DNA of 64,000 bases from Rhopalosiphum padi (GCF_020882245.1 NC_083598.1:82341714-82405713); one strand, 5' to 3'; positions 49,301 through 64,000 are shown, counted from the stretch's first letter. The notes: generated by a model not told the origin, from the letters alone. A program made the numbers and translations.

Positions 49301-52300
49301 TGTCCAGACATACATACATACATTTTTACAACTTGCATTTTTTTTCTGTATTGTGTATTTTAATTTTTTTAATTAATCAAAGAAGCTTAGGTATCCAGTA
49401 CAATGGACAAATAAAAATATTTTTTTTATTGAAACTAAATTAGATTTTATACAAAGAGCAAACGATAATTAACGAATAAAATCAACATCATTAAGGTAGG
49501 TATGCAATGAGTTATAATAAATAATAACTAATAATAGTTAATATTAAATAAACATTTTTTTGTATTGGGTGTCATTGCCCATTACTGCCACCGTCATGTT
49601 AAAATAATTAATTAGGATTACGTATTTAAAATTAATTGGTTATTATTATGAAACGATATATTTGTTACTTTACAAGCATGGGTCACAAGTTGAGACATGT
49701 ACATGACTAGATAAATGTAAATAAGATATTATAATAATATGGACGTTGATTCCCAAGTCATCAATACTTTATTAAAGTGTATTATTAAAGACATTATTTA
49801 ATTTCATATAAAAAAAACATAGTTATCATTTTGTGTAAAATCTACGCACAACTATTATTCTCGAAAAATATTACTTTTTTTTTTTAATTTAAAATATTTG
49901 TTATTATGCTTATTAATTATTTCTGATTCTGATTGTTAATCGTATATTGTGTTATGAATAAGTTTTTTAAAAATGTTTTATTTACAAAATTTTAATAATA
50001 TCGGTGAAACTTTTAGGTATTTTATTAGTAGCATTTATTACACGTAAGTAATATTAATAATTATATTTCCGTTTGTAAAAATCTATTTTATTAAAAAAAA
50101 AATACAATTATTATTTAAAACTCGTTATACAGTCTTAGCATCCTTAATAATTGTATAATAAAGTAGTAATTAAGTAAGTATTCAATAGTAGATTTTAAAA
50201 TAAATTTATCAATTAATTCCTTATTATTTAAATTTCTTTTATGATTTTTAATAGATTAAAAATTTAATTTTAAGTGACATTGGGTGATATTAATGTAACA
50301 ATAATTATTGTTAATTGTTTTTATATATTAACTATTTATAGTTAACTAGCTAACTTGACAATTAAATCACACTATTGGTGTTTTACATACATTTTTAAAA
50401 GCACAGTTTTGTTAAGGTTTAAAAGAAATTTTTCTATGGATTAACTTATTGAGACACAAATATTAATAAAATGCTTGAAGATAAATAAAAACTAGTTTAT
50501 TTTTTATGCAATAGTATATCAAAGTATATTATTTTTTACTTAAATATAGTTTATTAAATATTGAGTTAGATTAAGCGTATTTTTTCCAGCAAAGAATATA
50601 TTTTTCTTCGACGATTGTATAATGTGAATTTTGACTAAAATCTTTATAAATCGTTCTATTTTCTTTTATATATTATGAATAAAACAAGTTTAAATAAATC
50701 GATTAACTCGATTGATGTGTAAACCATTTACTAACGCTTATTTAATTAAAATCTAAAAAAATATATATAAAACATATAATCAGTATTTTTTAATTATATA
50801 GGTATTAGTAATGAAAATATAATATTTTATAACTTTTAATGGATATTATTATAATTAAGTTGATATTTAATACTAAAATTTTAATTTTAAACAAAAATGA
50901 GGCAAATAAAATTAAGGAGGAACTACACTTCGATACTAGGATGTAACCGATTCTTTGTTAATACTTATCTGTATAAAACTGTATTCATGTCCCCAATATT
51001 GTCATAACTGTGATATGTTATTAAAGTTATTATATTTATTTTATTATTTTGATGAATTCATAAAATAAAAGTCTATTGAACCAACTTGTATAATATTATA
51101 CTAATACAATCGAATTCAATAATAAACGTTAATTGTGTTACACAATATGTAGGTACATTTAAAATTAATATATTAAAATAATTACAACCGAAAGTTTTAT
51201 TCAAATTTTAATCAGTTTTCATAACATAAAGGAATATAATTGCATCACAATAAATATATTAAATTATTTGATAACACAAAAAAAAAATTATTTAAAAAAA
51301 AACAGCAGACAAATCTTTCTATGCCATTATATTATATTATAGAATCTCAGAATCTAAAATACCTTTTATATCTGTTTTACATCTATCGCATTAATTTTTC
51401 GACGTGTAAGCATAATTTTGTGTCTTAAAAATATTTTCTTTATAGTTTAGAAATGTTATTTAGTTACTTTGCAATGTGAATTTCTCTCAAGTACATACGA
51501 ATTTGAAGTCTTCTACTTGCGTACGTTTGTAATAAACTTGGTTATTAATATTTGCTTTGCTTATGGATACATTTAAGTTCTTTTTAGTAAACATAATGTA
51601 CTTGTGTACGTGTATATGTGTATCTATACATACGCATACGAATCTTGTGTACAACACTGGGTGAAATATTAGGTATGTTCACGTGTAATAGTTTTAAGAG
51701 GCCTAAGGCAGACGTGACTTTCTCATAAGGCGTTATTAATATTAATTCCTTATACCTACCTATTTAACATCGACTGACAAACTAACTAAATAATAAGATT
51801 TGTGCATTTTCGGTCCACAGTAATTATGGATTATTATGGTTATTACAATAGTTCAAATACTATATTATATGACGTATAAAGTCATATTACATAATTTATT
51901 TACAAATTTGTGAAATACGACGATCGATCTAACCATCATAAAACGTAGTACGACCAAAAAATGTAATTAAATGTTTTTCAAATGTTCACATGTGGTAATA
52001 TTGTAGGTATATTATTAATATTATTATGAACTTTTCTTTTAACCCGAATAAGAAATATTACAGTATTACTCCATATAATTGTATTATATATAATTAAACT
52101 ATCAAAACACACAACGCCCGACATCTAACATCTCACGGCTAATGTATATCCGTCTAAATGACCATCTTTTGGTACCATATACATCTTAATCAAACGCATA
52201 TTTATAGAATGTCGAAGGATAGCAAATAATGACATACGATAACTAAAAACTATACAAGAAATTTAATTATCGCCATCATTAAACAAAAGCGGACAAGAAT

Positions 52301-55090
52301 GTTATGTAATTTTATTGAGTTTATTAATGAAACCGATTTTGCTCAAACATTTTCATATAATATTTTATACTTAATGTAAATGGTATAACTGAATCGACTA
52401 ATAACTTGGTTGCTAATGTTGAACAAATGTTTAAAAAACGAAATCATAACATTTACGTAGTTCCCAAACACCATTAGGCTAAAGAATTCTTTCACGGTGT
52501 AATTAGATACATCACACATACATTTATTTTTAAGTAAACATATTGCTAAATAGCTCATATTAATTTTGTTTGTGTTCATCAACCATTTTAAATCAAATAA
52601 AACAGAATTTTAAATTTTAAATATTATTATCATAAGTTGTTTATTGTTCAAACGGTTTATAAACAATTTAATTTTGAAAATATTTTAAATATTGTTTTGT
52701 ACATTATTTAGTTATAACTATAATTATATAATAATAAATACTTTATATTATAGTTAATTAATCTTTTTATTAAATTAAGTCAAAGAAAAATAATGAGAAC
52801 ATCAACACGTTTTTAAATATCAGTATAACACGGTAAGAAATAATTTTCAAAATAATGAAATCAAAATAATCCAATTTTTGTAATATACAAAATATCTTTT
52901 CATATTTTAGATCTTGATAATTTTTATGATGAGGTTAATATTTAAATACCCAGAAATGTAAATAAAATAAATGTTAACTTATTATTATAATCTCGTGTAT
53001 GCTATAATTACGAAATATAATTTATTTCTATAAGATATAATTTAAAAAAAATCTACAATTATAGTTTAAATATTATGATAATGTAAACGATTATGCAAAT
53101 ATTAAATACTTATCATTGATATCATGGCATGTCACCTAATAATTTTGAAGTAATTAAAAATTATTTAATAATCAAGGTAACTACGTATATAATATTGACA
53201 AATTTAAAAATTATCAACCATAACGCCCATAACGCATTGATAAATGTTGTAGAATTAGTAGAAACCAATCGGCGATAAAATTTGATAGAGGCAAAATAAA
53301 ATACGACAAATAAAAAAATAACAGATGAGAAATGCTTTGTTTAAGGTACCTAGTCTTTGAGTTTACCTCGTCATGTCATTAAGTCTATTACATTACACGT
53401 GATAGATGTTTTAAAATTGAATCTAATAATAAATCATTGTCTACGAAAGGAATATCGTTATCATTTAAATAACTGTCAATAATATGGTTCAACTATTTTT
53501 TTCTAAAAACCACACGTATACATTATTAATATAATATTATTTAGTGTTATTTTTATCGATATAAAATCAATATCATGCATCGTAAAACGATGTGCAGAAG
53601 ATCATAAAATAAATTGCTTGGGATCAGTCCAAATATTTTTCAAGTCACATAGTATAGATGGATTTCAATTTCCACCAATTTTTAAATTTCACATAAAACA
53701 TAAAAAAATTGTAACCATGCATTTTCGACATTTTTATTTGTTGAAATAAAACGTAAAAGGGACATTAATTTAGATTGTCAATGTTTCGAACAAAGCATAA
53801 ACTTTTTTATTATCATTCGTAAAAGGGAAATAAATTAAATAGTTATGAAATTTCAAATTTCTTTATATTGTTTAAATAAATTGAAATTTATATTTTGTTT
53901 TTAAAATATTAATTTAAGCAATAGTAAAACAAATCAAGTTTTTTAAATCAATAATATGTTTTGAATAATAATAAATTAATAACTATAACAATAATCGTTT
54001 GAGGAAAAATCGTTATTAAACGTTTAAATTTTTTAATATGATCTAAATATAAATTTAAAATGATTATAAAAGATTTATAAACGTTTTATGTATTTATACT
54101 TTAACGTTTCACTTTTTTTCCCCAATAAAAAAGTATGCATTTTGTATTAAATTTTCAAGTGGTATTTAATATACTGAATATATTTAAAATATATATTAAT
54201 TTTACCTTCAAAATATTTTTCAATTATTCGTGATTTTTAAAATTGTAATATATATTTTTGATTTGATTTTATTTCTGTAATAAATTATATAAAAACCTTT
54301 CGAGAAACGTTGTAACGTTATTACATTCTCAATCTTTTTGATTTACAAACAATATTTTTAAGATACATTAACCAGAAATAGTATACGATGAATAAGTTTA
54401 AGTGAAGATATATTGTATTTGTATAAACGTAAAGAATGCGATGGTTGTTGATATAATCATTTTTAGTTCTATATAATTATATGCATATAATATAAACGTA
54501 CTTTTATTATAAAATCAATAGTTTTTTAAATTTAAATATTTAACATAATAATTTATTATAAATTATTATTATAAACAAAAAATAATTAGTTATTTCTCAG
54601 TACTGCGGTGAATGTTTTTCTGATTCAATCCATAATATCCATTTTAAACTCACGATGCATTTTTTTAGGTTTGTCGGTAAGTTTCCAAATGTTATTGTTT
54701 GACGTATTATTCATTCAATACCAATCATAAATTTGTGGTGTGTACAACAGTGGTTTCATTTATTGTATGTTATATAATATAAAAGGAAATAATAAGTTTG
54801 ACTTTTAACTACGCTCGCCAATTTGTTGTCGCGAACGACATAACTGCTGAAAATTGCTATCGATGCGTACAATTAGATAAGGTCGTTACGAAAACTAATA
54901 AGTGAAAATGCTAGTTATAAGTTATTTAACAATCGTAACTATTTCAATACAATCCCGTTTCGTTTTCACAAATTAAACTCTAAGGTTTTTCATTTTTGGC
55001 TACTATCACATTGAAATAATTACGAAGAAGTCAATATAATATAAACTTTCAGTCGTCTAGCCATCGATGGTGAGTAATGTTAATATTAGT
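46376..55090. other. AT-rich gene desert
   Basis: No gene with recognisable similarity. A 65-residue frame on - (48364-48167) has somewhat protein-like composition with a hydrophobic segment, but no known domain. A TTTTAGATTCTGAGCGG stretch near 46865 looks like repetitive aphid-type sequence by recollection. Otherwise A/T runs and simple sequence. Confidence 0.5.
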
Positions 55091-55096
55091 AATTTG

Positions 55097-55480
55097 TAGG
55101 GCTCGGATTTAAATGCCCTAAAAATATCAAAAAAATGACAATGTACAAAAAAAAATTTAAATTTAAAATTAAATTACCGATATAATATTATCACTCGATA
55201 AGAAAATAATCCGATAAAAGTTTAGTTGTGTGCAATAATATCGGCTAATTGGATGGAGTCACATAAAGATTGTAAAAACCGGAAAACCTGATGTTAAATT
55301 AGTTAAAGTAGTTCAAAATGAAAATAATTTTTATTACGTAGTACTATACTACTCTGTAGTACTTATATTTCAATGAGGTCAATTTTTTTAGTCATAATAC
55401 GACAAATAGGTCAAAAATGTCCTAAAAAATTAAAAAATGCATTAAAACCGTCAAAAAATGCCCCAAAAAATTATTGTGGT
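55097..55480. repeat. Candidate dispersed repeat with TAGGGCTCGG end
   Basis: The block starts TAGGGCTCGGATTTAAATGC and contains several variants of a TCAAAAAATGCCCTAAAAA motif at both ends (about 55110-55140 and 55410-55470). The repeated motif and start sequence suggest a degenerate transposon-derived repeat. No coding capacity or clean terminal inverted repeat was found. Confidence 0.35.
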
Positions 55481-56149
55481 TAGATTGCAAAGTACTTGAA
55501 ACATATTTGTAGCTTAGAAAGCATCGCGTAAGATATCCCTAGTAATTTGCTTCACCATATTAACGGCTCTGTAATGCACCTATTTGAATTAAATTATTTG
55601 AATAATAGTATTGAAATATTATCAAAAATATCCAATACTTTGAATATTAAATATTTTGTGCCAGTATTTAAATTGTTTTTATTTTATTTTGTACTACATA
55701 CTCATCAGTAGTTATTCAAAAATTTGAATTTTTATTTTCTAGTGTTTTTTTCATTTTTTTTTTTATTTACCGATTTGCATCATGTACATATTATCGAACA
55801 TAATATTTCAGTGGTGTAATTATACATTTGCTTGGGGAGGAGTACTTACACGCATTTCTAGTAATAATCTTTAAACCTCATATTATATCCAAAATTCTCT
55901 TTAAATCTACAAGAAACATAATTATTGAAATATAGGTTTACATTTTTAATTTATTATGTTATATTTCTAATATCTACTATCTATATTATTACTACAAATA
56001 CATATTGTTATTTTATTTTTTTCGAGAATATTATTCAAATAGGTAAATCGATCTGTCCAATTAATAATTGACACGTATTTAAATATATTTTATAAGTAAT
56101 GTTTACAACAGTAGCTCTTGTAATGTTATTGAATTGATGATCGGGACTA
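55481..56149. other. AT-rich intergenic sequence
   Basis: No gene seen. A CAGTGGTGTAATTATACATT stretch at 55810-55829, followed by GCTTGGGGAGGAGTA, resembles the end of a short nonautonomous transposon, without a visible partner end. Confidence 0.4.
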
Positions 56150-56660
56150 GAAATAAAAGTGTGCCTCCGTCCACGAATCCTGATGCTGCGCGAGTCATGC
56201 CTTCGAAATATTTAAATGTCTACCGACAAACGGTCAGCGATTTCCACACTGACCAATAATATATAGGTACAGCCGTGCACGAACGATCGGCATAATGATA
56301 ATAAATAATAAACAGTAATAATACTATATTGTTCTATGCCGTCGAACAACTCGTGAGTCGCTGCCGTCCTATAATCTCGGCATCGATGTCTACGGTTTTG
56401 TCGTGAAACAATCGTAGGTGTAAAAGCGTTTCCATATACGAGTTCGGTGGCTTTCACGGACGGGGCCGTTCGGTAGAATAATAATAATTAATAAACTAAA
56501 GAACGAGAATAATATTATTATACAGCCAACACGATACACACGCGTTACATATTATTATGGTCGAGATCATTGTACAAAATGAACGCCACTGGCGCGGGGT
56601 CGTAGTTTTGTGGATAACGTGGAGTGTGGAATCGACATGATGCAAAATACCCTAAATTCC
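56150..56660. promoter_or_regulatory. CpG-rich patch in the gene desert
   Basis: A stretch clearly richer in CpG and GC than the 10 kb on either side, comparable in look to the receptor promoter blocks though weaker. Open frames occur on both strands: 81 residues on - from 56457, and on + a frame through 56638 with tandem ATGs starting MMQNTLNSAKIKLNCD. Neither matches a known family. It could be a promoter or 5' exon of a gene extending beyond what is visible, or a regulatory element. Confidence 0.3.
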
Positions 56661-56834
56661 GCGAAAATCAAATTAAATTGTGATAAATTTCAATCAAACA
56701 GAAACCCACCAGACTCGAAAACTGTTATATTAAACGAGACATTGAACTATTGGATATTACATAATATTATAATTTATAAACATATAATAGTTACCTATTT
56801 ATCGTTATTACTTAGTAGTTATTATATAACTTAA

Positions 56835-59800
56835 GTGAGATGCTTTATCTTAAAATGCAGAGGCTTTGAATTTTTTATTTGGCATATAAGTCAGTCATAG
56901 CGGCACACATAGTAATAAAATAGTAAAAAAAAAAACCAGTTTTGTTTGTATACTAGAAAATATGTGACCCTATAGGTACGATATTTTATATAATAATTAT
57001 GATACTATATATACCTAATAGTATTGCCTGGAAAAATAGACAATCATATAATATGATTGGATAAAAATAGTATATAATTATTATAGGTTCCATAACGGGT
57101 ACACAGTGAAATGTATTTATGAACTACATTTATATATTCTGTGAAATTTGAAGAACACATTATTATATTGTATAACTCTGTTTTGCATTTAGTGATTAAT
57201 CAATTGAAATTAATATCGTATTATATTTAATTTAAATTCAACTGTTTCTGCTCAGTAGGCAATTTTAAATATTACTTCGTTTATAACCATGTATCTAATA
57301 TCTGCGGTATTAAAATTAATAATGTTTACTATTATTTATTAATAATTTGTAATACAGTTGGTTTAATTAATATTTTCTGAAAATATTACAATTTGAAAAT
57401 ATCATTATGTGTAAAACATAACAATATACGTTAAAAGTTTTAAGTTCCGACTAATGATATTTTTGAATTACGACAAAATAACTAAAATTGATAATATCAG
57501 TTTAATTATTAAATTTAGCCCAAATTTGAAATTCAAATGTATAACAAGTGCATATAAGATTTTATGATTTCAGTATAAACTTATGAAAAATCTAAACAGT
57601 GTAACAGCAAAATAAAGTTTTATATATGTATATATAAAAAAAAAAAAAATTGAAATAACTGTAAATATAGCAAATTCATATTACTATGCATAGACATTAA
57701 ACAATTATAATATAAACGTCTGGTGAACAATTTAAAGTATCTAAGGTTATTTGTTTATAAATTACAATAAAATTAAAAAATAGATTTTATCAAAAACTGG
57801 TTTTAAATTACAAAAACATATTCCCGTTTTTCTTCTAACATCTTATTGTTTTTCACCAATTATTTAGAAACGTACTGGGGAACATGTTTTTTTTTATCCT
57901 TCAAAGTACCAACTAAATTAATTTTAATATTTTAAAAAGTTCTTATAGTTCTATAATTGTTCTAAAAAAAGTACATTTTGGATCAATACCATATTATGTC
58001 TTATTTTTCAATAACATGTTATTTCCATATTATACTGATTACATTGATTGATGGTATTAATTATTAGAATTATTTTGTAAATTAAACAAGGCATTTTCTT
58101 TTGCCAATCATATCAATTATTTAATGCAATTTACACGATTTAAGGAAAGTACATAATCTACATACCTAACGAATTTAAATAGGAATAATGTTTAATGTTT
58201 ATACATAAAAATTTTAAACCAGAGGTTAGTTAATTTGAATAGGAAAGCACCTTAAAATATATCATACATTTTTTTCTTAAAAAATACTTTTTCTATACAT
58301 TTAATATATCAATTATAAATTCTTTAATACGATTTTATTACAATATTACAAATTATTATAAACTATTAATTTATTTACTATACATAAAATATTGTTGGTA
58401 AATATAAGTGTATTTGAACGAAAAACTAGTAGATACTTTTTTAGTTTTCATGTAGATTGAGCAAGTGCGATATTTGATATACAGACGTCTAATAAAATAA
58501 TAGCATTCCTCTTACACAGTACAAATTATTAGGTATATATCTCGTGTGCAAATTTGATTTCATCATAATTGTATTAAGGCCCCCGGAGGCTATGGTTCTT
58601 TTTGGCGGTAAGAAAGTATTTCAAAATATGATTTAATTATTCAATTTGTTCCGTTTTCGAGATGTCGTTATGATTTATTGATCCTAACGAAATTACGAGA
58701 ACGGATTGTAGAAAAACTAAACTTTTCTAAAACTTAATGCAAAAACGCTACACATGTACTATGAACTTTAAAACGCTGTCATGTAGCACATTACCATTGA
58801 TAATAATAAATTTAAATGTTGAAGTATATTGTTATTTGTTATAAAATAATATGTGGAAATAACGGGGGAAAAAAAAAATAATATTTTTATTAAATGTTTG
58901 AAACAATGTCAAATATAGCTGATAGAATATGTTAGTATATCATAATACCATTATATACGCTGTTATACCGATTACAGTTTTTTTTTTATCATTATTAAGT
59001 AAGAGAATATATTTTACAATCTGTACACACTAAATACAATAAGTAATACATATTATAAAAAAAAAAAACTATACATAGGCAGGACGGCTTGATTGAAGGG
59101 GGTGTGTTCATTGACACTGCCCAGTAGTGGTGCCTATACTTCAAATAACGATTATACAGCCATAGCTGGTATACGTAATCATTTATAGTGTGCGTTTATA
59201 ATAGGTATGCAGATTTGCAAAATATGGTCTTTTGTGCAGCAATTCTGCTTGTCATTCTATACGGACGTTATGTGTGATAATGACAAATAATACCTAAAAT
59301 CATTATTTTTCTTATCGTAATCTCCACGACGAAAATTAATTTAGTATATTATTAAAAAATAATATTATTTGATTTTTTTTTCTCATAAAAATTTATGATT
59401 TCAAACTAATAGTTACCGAATCAACTTAAACCCTAAACAAATTTATCGTCTTATTTTACTTAAAATAACATGATTTTGAAACGATTTTAATATGAATTTT
59501 GTATAATATTCTTAATACCTATATGTTAATAAACATAATTTACGGGAAGGAGTAATGCTCTTAAAGTTGTATACAAACTATTTTATTAAAATATTTCATA
59601 CATTATGGTAAACATTTAACAGGTAAGTTTGAGAATTTTCCATTTAGTTCCTAGAAAATCCACTCGTAGTTTTAGGAAAACTTTTATAGTACCTATTCTA
59701 CATCTCGTTAATAATTATTATAGTTACTAAACATTTTTACCAATATATTTTTCTTTTTACTTAATTTTCAATCAAATCTGTAATATATTTTCTTGATTAA

Positions 59801-62800
59801 ATTTTATAAACTTGCTAGTCGAATTAAATAAATTCTAATTTTCTAAATAAAAATATTTAAAATAAAAATTCAAATTAATTTTTAAAATCGCTTATTGAAT
59901 TTAATTTTATTAAATTATAACGTTATACGTTTTTTAATTTAAATACGATTTTGAGTAGACGCTTAAAACATTTTAATTTTAATAAAGAACGAATTATGTT
60001 ATATTTACATTTTTTGTTTTAATCTCAATAATATTAACAACAATTTTTTTTTTCAAGTTGTAACTATAATATGTATACATTTACCTGTTTTAAATGGAAT
60101 TTGAAAATGTATAATTCAACTGAGAAACAATTACGTATAAAAAAAAATTAAAAATAAATATTTACTTTAAAAGCGTATCATCGGTCAAACTTATAAAAAT
60201 ATCAAACACTTATAGTTTGCACACTGAAAAAGAAGTATGAAGCGCGTGTGTGAAACCGATCGTTACTGAATGCGTTTGATAAAACGCAACGTGGTTGCTG
60301 GAAGTGATAGTTTTTTTTTTACGATGTTTTGTAATGGGTGTGTAAAAATCATCAGTTGTATTGGCCTTATCTAATTCACAATTTCGTTCTTCATTGATAT
60401 CCCACCTAAACAAATTTATTTTAAGCTACCTATATAACTCACGGACGTTTTATTTTGTATGTAATTATTTATGTTAAAATAATTATACCTTATTTATATA
60501 TTAACTATAAACACTATGAGCATATTATGCGAATTCGGTAGCAATAATTCTATCATAGCATTTAGATTAATTATATTTCATAAAAGCTGCTATTTAAAAT
60601 AACAAAAATACGATATTTATATTATGTATTTGTATCTTTAGAATATTATTTTCATAATATGCATGTAGCAGTAATTTTGTTTCGTCAAATGTATTCAAAT
60701 TATATTTTTAAATTCCATTAGAAAGATCTGTTTTTAAATCCATAGCGTAACTTTATACTATATAATTTGTATTTGTAACCTCAACACACTATGGTGTAAG
60801 CTCCTGCATCATATTCAATTTATCATGTACCTTGCAAGTGTTCTATTTTTCATATTCAATAACACTTTAAACTTATAATTTATTTTAAAAATATTGCACT
60901 AATCATTGAATTTACCAATTATACACATTATAATATGGGTATGATATTTTCCTAGTGTACTATGTTATTTTTATAAAACTATATTATCGTACTTACATGC
61001 ATCTTTGAATTTGTAATTTCTCGTGCATAATAATATACCATACATTTTTGCAATGCAGTTTTAGTTTGTAAACGAGGAAGTAATAAATACAGCGATGTAC
61101 AATAAAATAATATTTTAATAATATTTTTGAAATCTTACATAGTTGAATAATAAAAATGTTGTAAAGATAAACATATTTTTAATTTTAATTTTTCATCTAC
61201 TGTGTTGCCAATTAGAACTGTTTTAAATTAATTTGATAAAACGTATAATAACACATTAAAGTATTGTTATGTATTATGTTCAAAGTTGATTGTATTTTTA
61301 GTTAAAAACTATCACAAAATATTTAAATATACTTTAATATCTATAAAAAATTCAAAATATAAAACACTGTATGAATCAAAACAATTACTTTTATAAATTA
61401 TTTATAAACAGTTTTCCGAATTATTTTAAACAGTGAATAATTTGGTAATAAATCCTAGAAACCGATAAATCAGAGTTTAATATTATACAAAAATAAGTTT
61501 GTCCTAATTAAATATAATGAGATATATAATTATATATATATATATTATTAAACAAGATAAATTTTGTGATAATTTAATATATATAAAACATAATTTTTAG
61601 TTTTCTAAACATAAGTTGTCCTGTTATGTCATTCCATTAATTACCAGTATATAGTTACAATAATTTGCTTATATCAAGATATGTTACGGTTCCATTTTAA
61701 GTAAATTCATACTAGGCAATTAAAAAAAAAATACCAAAATACGAGTATTTAATACAGATTCATACTACCTTATACAAAAAATAGGTATCAAAATACAAAG
61801 GTTTTCAAATTATTTTAAAATTGTATTTGAAACGATAGTTTATTGCGTTATAATACGATTATGAATTGGAAATTTATAAATTTCGCAGAATAAACTATTT
61901 TAAATTGTTTAAAAACAATGATGATCAAAACGTATTTAGTTTGCATTGTTATTGCACATAAAAAAAATATAATTAATGTACCCAATACTTTATGAGTTAT
62001 TATAAAATTAATACCCGAGTAATATATTGTTTACTTTTATGTTGTACTTTTCACCAATTTGTCAATGTCTTAACTAAGAATATCTAATTACAATTATTTT
62101 AGATTATTTCAGTTTGTATCTGATATACATTTTATATGATATTATACATCAAAAATTTTAATTAATCAATATTTAAATCAATGGAATATGTAGATGACAA
62201 CGACCGGTTTTTGTTGTCGAATACTTACACAAACAGATCACAGATGTATTATAGAAGAAAATAATCTATCGTACAATATTTTGTTGAATGAATATATTCG
62301 TAGACTTTAAAGACGATTGCTAAGTACAGTGTATTAGTGTTATTCTTTAGGCAATTTATTGATGGGTTCATGCAGTTATAATAAGTACCTAATAACCCAA
62401 ACAGGTTTAAGTCGAAAATTGTTATATAATCACACTTTGTCATTGGGACGTACCTCATCACACAGTTTAACTGAATTGGCCTGTATTGTCCAATATTTGA
62501 AAGTTGCAGTGAATTAATATGACATTAAAAAAGAAAACAATTCTGAGCAGAGAAATTTTTTTATTAAAACATGCTCTACCTATACTTAATTTATAAAGTT
62601 AAAACTAGCATTTGTCTTGGATTTTTTGATATTTTTCAAAAATAATGTCTTTTTAGAAGATAAATAACATTAATTTAAGGTGTCTTCTATTTTATAAACA
62701 AATTTGGTAGAAACATAGGTAGAAACTTTAAAAATGATCAAAATAAAATATCAATTATTTTTAATTTGTTTTTTTGAAAGATAATTTTTGAAACCTTTAT

Positions 62801-64000
62801 ATTGTATAGTTCCTCAATAATCACACAACGGTGGAAAATTCGATATTAAATTGTTCAAATTTAGTATAGTTTAAATATGTTTTCAACATTCTAGTAATTT
62901 GTTTTCAACTATAAGATACCTATCCAAAACAGCATATATTACAACTAAGTATTAAATTTAAATTTTTTCCAATTGTTTAAATTTCGAGTTTCATTTTGAC
63001 TTATTTTTTCTGTGATTCTAAATCGATATCTTTAGAATATATTTTTGATGACTTTTCCAATTTTATGTTTAGAAGAAAAATATTTTTTAAGAATTTAAAT
63101 ATTTAAAGTCATATAAAGTATTTCAAGTAATAATAAATTAACCACATGATCATAATTAGATTTATATAATATATATAAAGATGCACAAAGAAATATTGTG
63201 CTTTAGAATGTTAAATAGAAATTATGGTATAATCTAATAATTAAAAATATATTTATCTCTAAAATGTTATTATCAAAGACGTTAATATTTTTTTAAGAAA
63301 ATGAGTGATTACATTTAAAAATATCACCTTGCATGTATATACAATTTTTAATAATAATATTATTGACATCATACATCATAATAATTATTGTTTAAGAACA
63401 GTAATTATTAATTAATTATTATTATATTCTTATAACTGAGTGCATACGTATGTTATACAATTATGGTAAGTCATTTTAATTCGTATAACTTCACAATTTA
63501 AAAATATAAATATTCGTTTCATATTATAATTAAATACCATTTGTTACAATATAATTTATTACTAAAAATTAAAAAATATTTTTTAACCATATTTCCAACA
63601 AAGGAGTCATATTGTAATATTTTAAAAATGACCTTCGGGACTACACCGTACATCATTGTTTAAAATGTATAAATAACATGATACGTTCATTAAAAAATGA
63701 ACGTCATACATTATTATTGCCTATTTTTTAATATTGAAATTATTACATATTTATTTTAATTATTGATAATTCATAATATTTTGATTTTGGTTTTAAAGTA
63801 CAATTTTGATGCGTGAATAATATATTATTCACTGAGTCTTGAATTCTCGACCATCACTTATACTCAACGAATTATTCATACTTTTTTTATTTTTATAATA
63901 TTGCTTTGGGATGTGAATGCTTTATTCACTTTATAACACTAAAACGCTCGCAATTAATATTAAAAGAAAATAATTATTCTTCATCCTAATCATCATATTA
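56835..64000. other. AT-rich intergenic region
   Basis: Mostly simple A/T-rich sequence without genes. One weak coding-like frame occurs on - at 60413-60210. A short TA run lies near 61531-61552. Nothing else was supported. Confidence 0.5.
60210..60407 (-). other. Possible orphan exon (unrecognised)
   Basis: On -, a T-rich acceptor-like TTTGTTTAG is followed by a frame reading WDINEERNCELDKANTTDDF and on through a basic KHRKKK, ending at a stop codon at 60210-60212. The acidic/basic hydrophilic composition is more protein-like than other frames in this desert. I do not recognise the family. It may be a last exon of an unseen gene, a decayed transposon ORF or chance. Confidence 0.2.

Overview
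This is AT-rich arthropod DNA with short coding exons, GT-AG introns and insect-type proteins. The gene content is two insect-type nicotinic acetylcholine receptor (nAChR) alpha subunits, a CRAL-TRIO lipid-binding protein and a GMC oxidoreductase. Together with the base composition and scattered TTAGG-type motifs, this points to an insect. A hemipteran, most likely an aphid, is my best guess, but that rests on general resemblance and not on a search.

Layout: 1-6.8 kb is AT-rich intergenic DNA. A six-exon CRAL-TRIO gene lies on + at 6839-9446. It converges on the seven-exon nAChR alpha1-type gene on - (17621 down to 10163). A long intergenic stretch (17.6-28.4 kb) follows. It holds three GC/CpG-rich patches (about 19.85-21.15, 24.64-25.16 and 27.36-28.4 kb) and a pogo-like MITE. 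The eight-exon nAChR alpha2-type gene on + (28421-39301) is head-to-head with alpha1. A two-exon GMC oxidoreductase lies on - (44330 down to 42341). The remaining 44.4-64 kb is an AT-rich gene desert with a few weak candidate exons, a CpG-rich patch and repeat fragments.

The two receptor genes form the core of the window. Four consecutive internal coding exons (45, 110, 181 and 461 bp) have identical lengths and phases in both, so they are clearly duplicates of one ancestral gene, now in inverted orientation with separate GC-rich promoter regions. In Drosophila the Dalpha1, Dalpha2 and Dbeta2 genes are clustered (established knowledge). Here alpha1 and alpha2 are neighbours and no beta2-like gene is visible. 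Both products are Cys-loop, cation-channel type subunits with the vicinal cysteines of alpha subunits, and would act at neuronal cholinergic synapses. The CRAL-TRIO and GMC genes have no evident functional link to them.

I did not find a novel multi-gene system. The most unusual items are an alpha2 Lys replacing the near-invariant Gly just before M2, very long low-complexity additions in both receptors, a 602-bp TIR-bounded element with a cysteine-rich ORF inside an alpha2 intron, and a His-His active-site pair in the GMC enzyme. Exon boundaries were read by eye from splice sites and reading-frame continuity.
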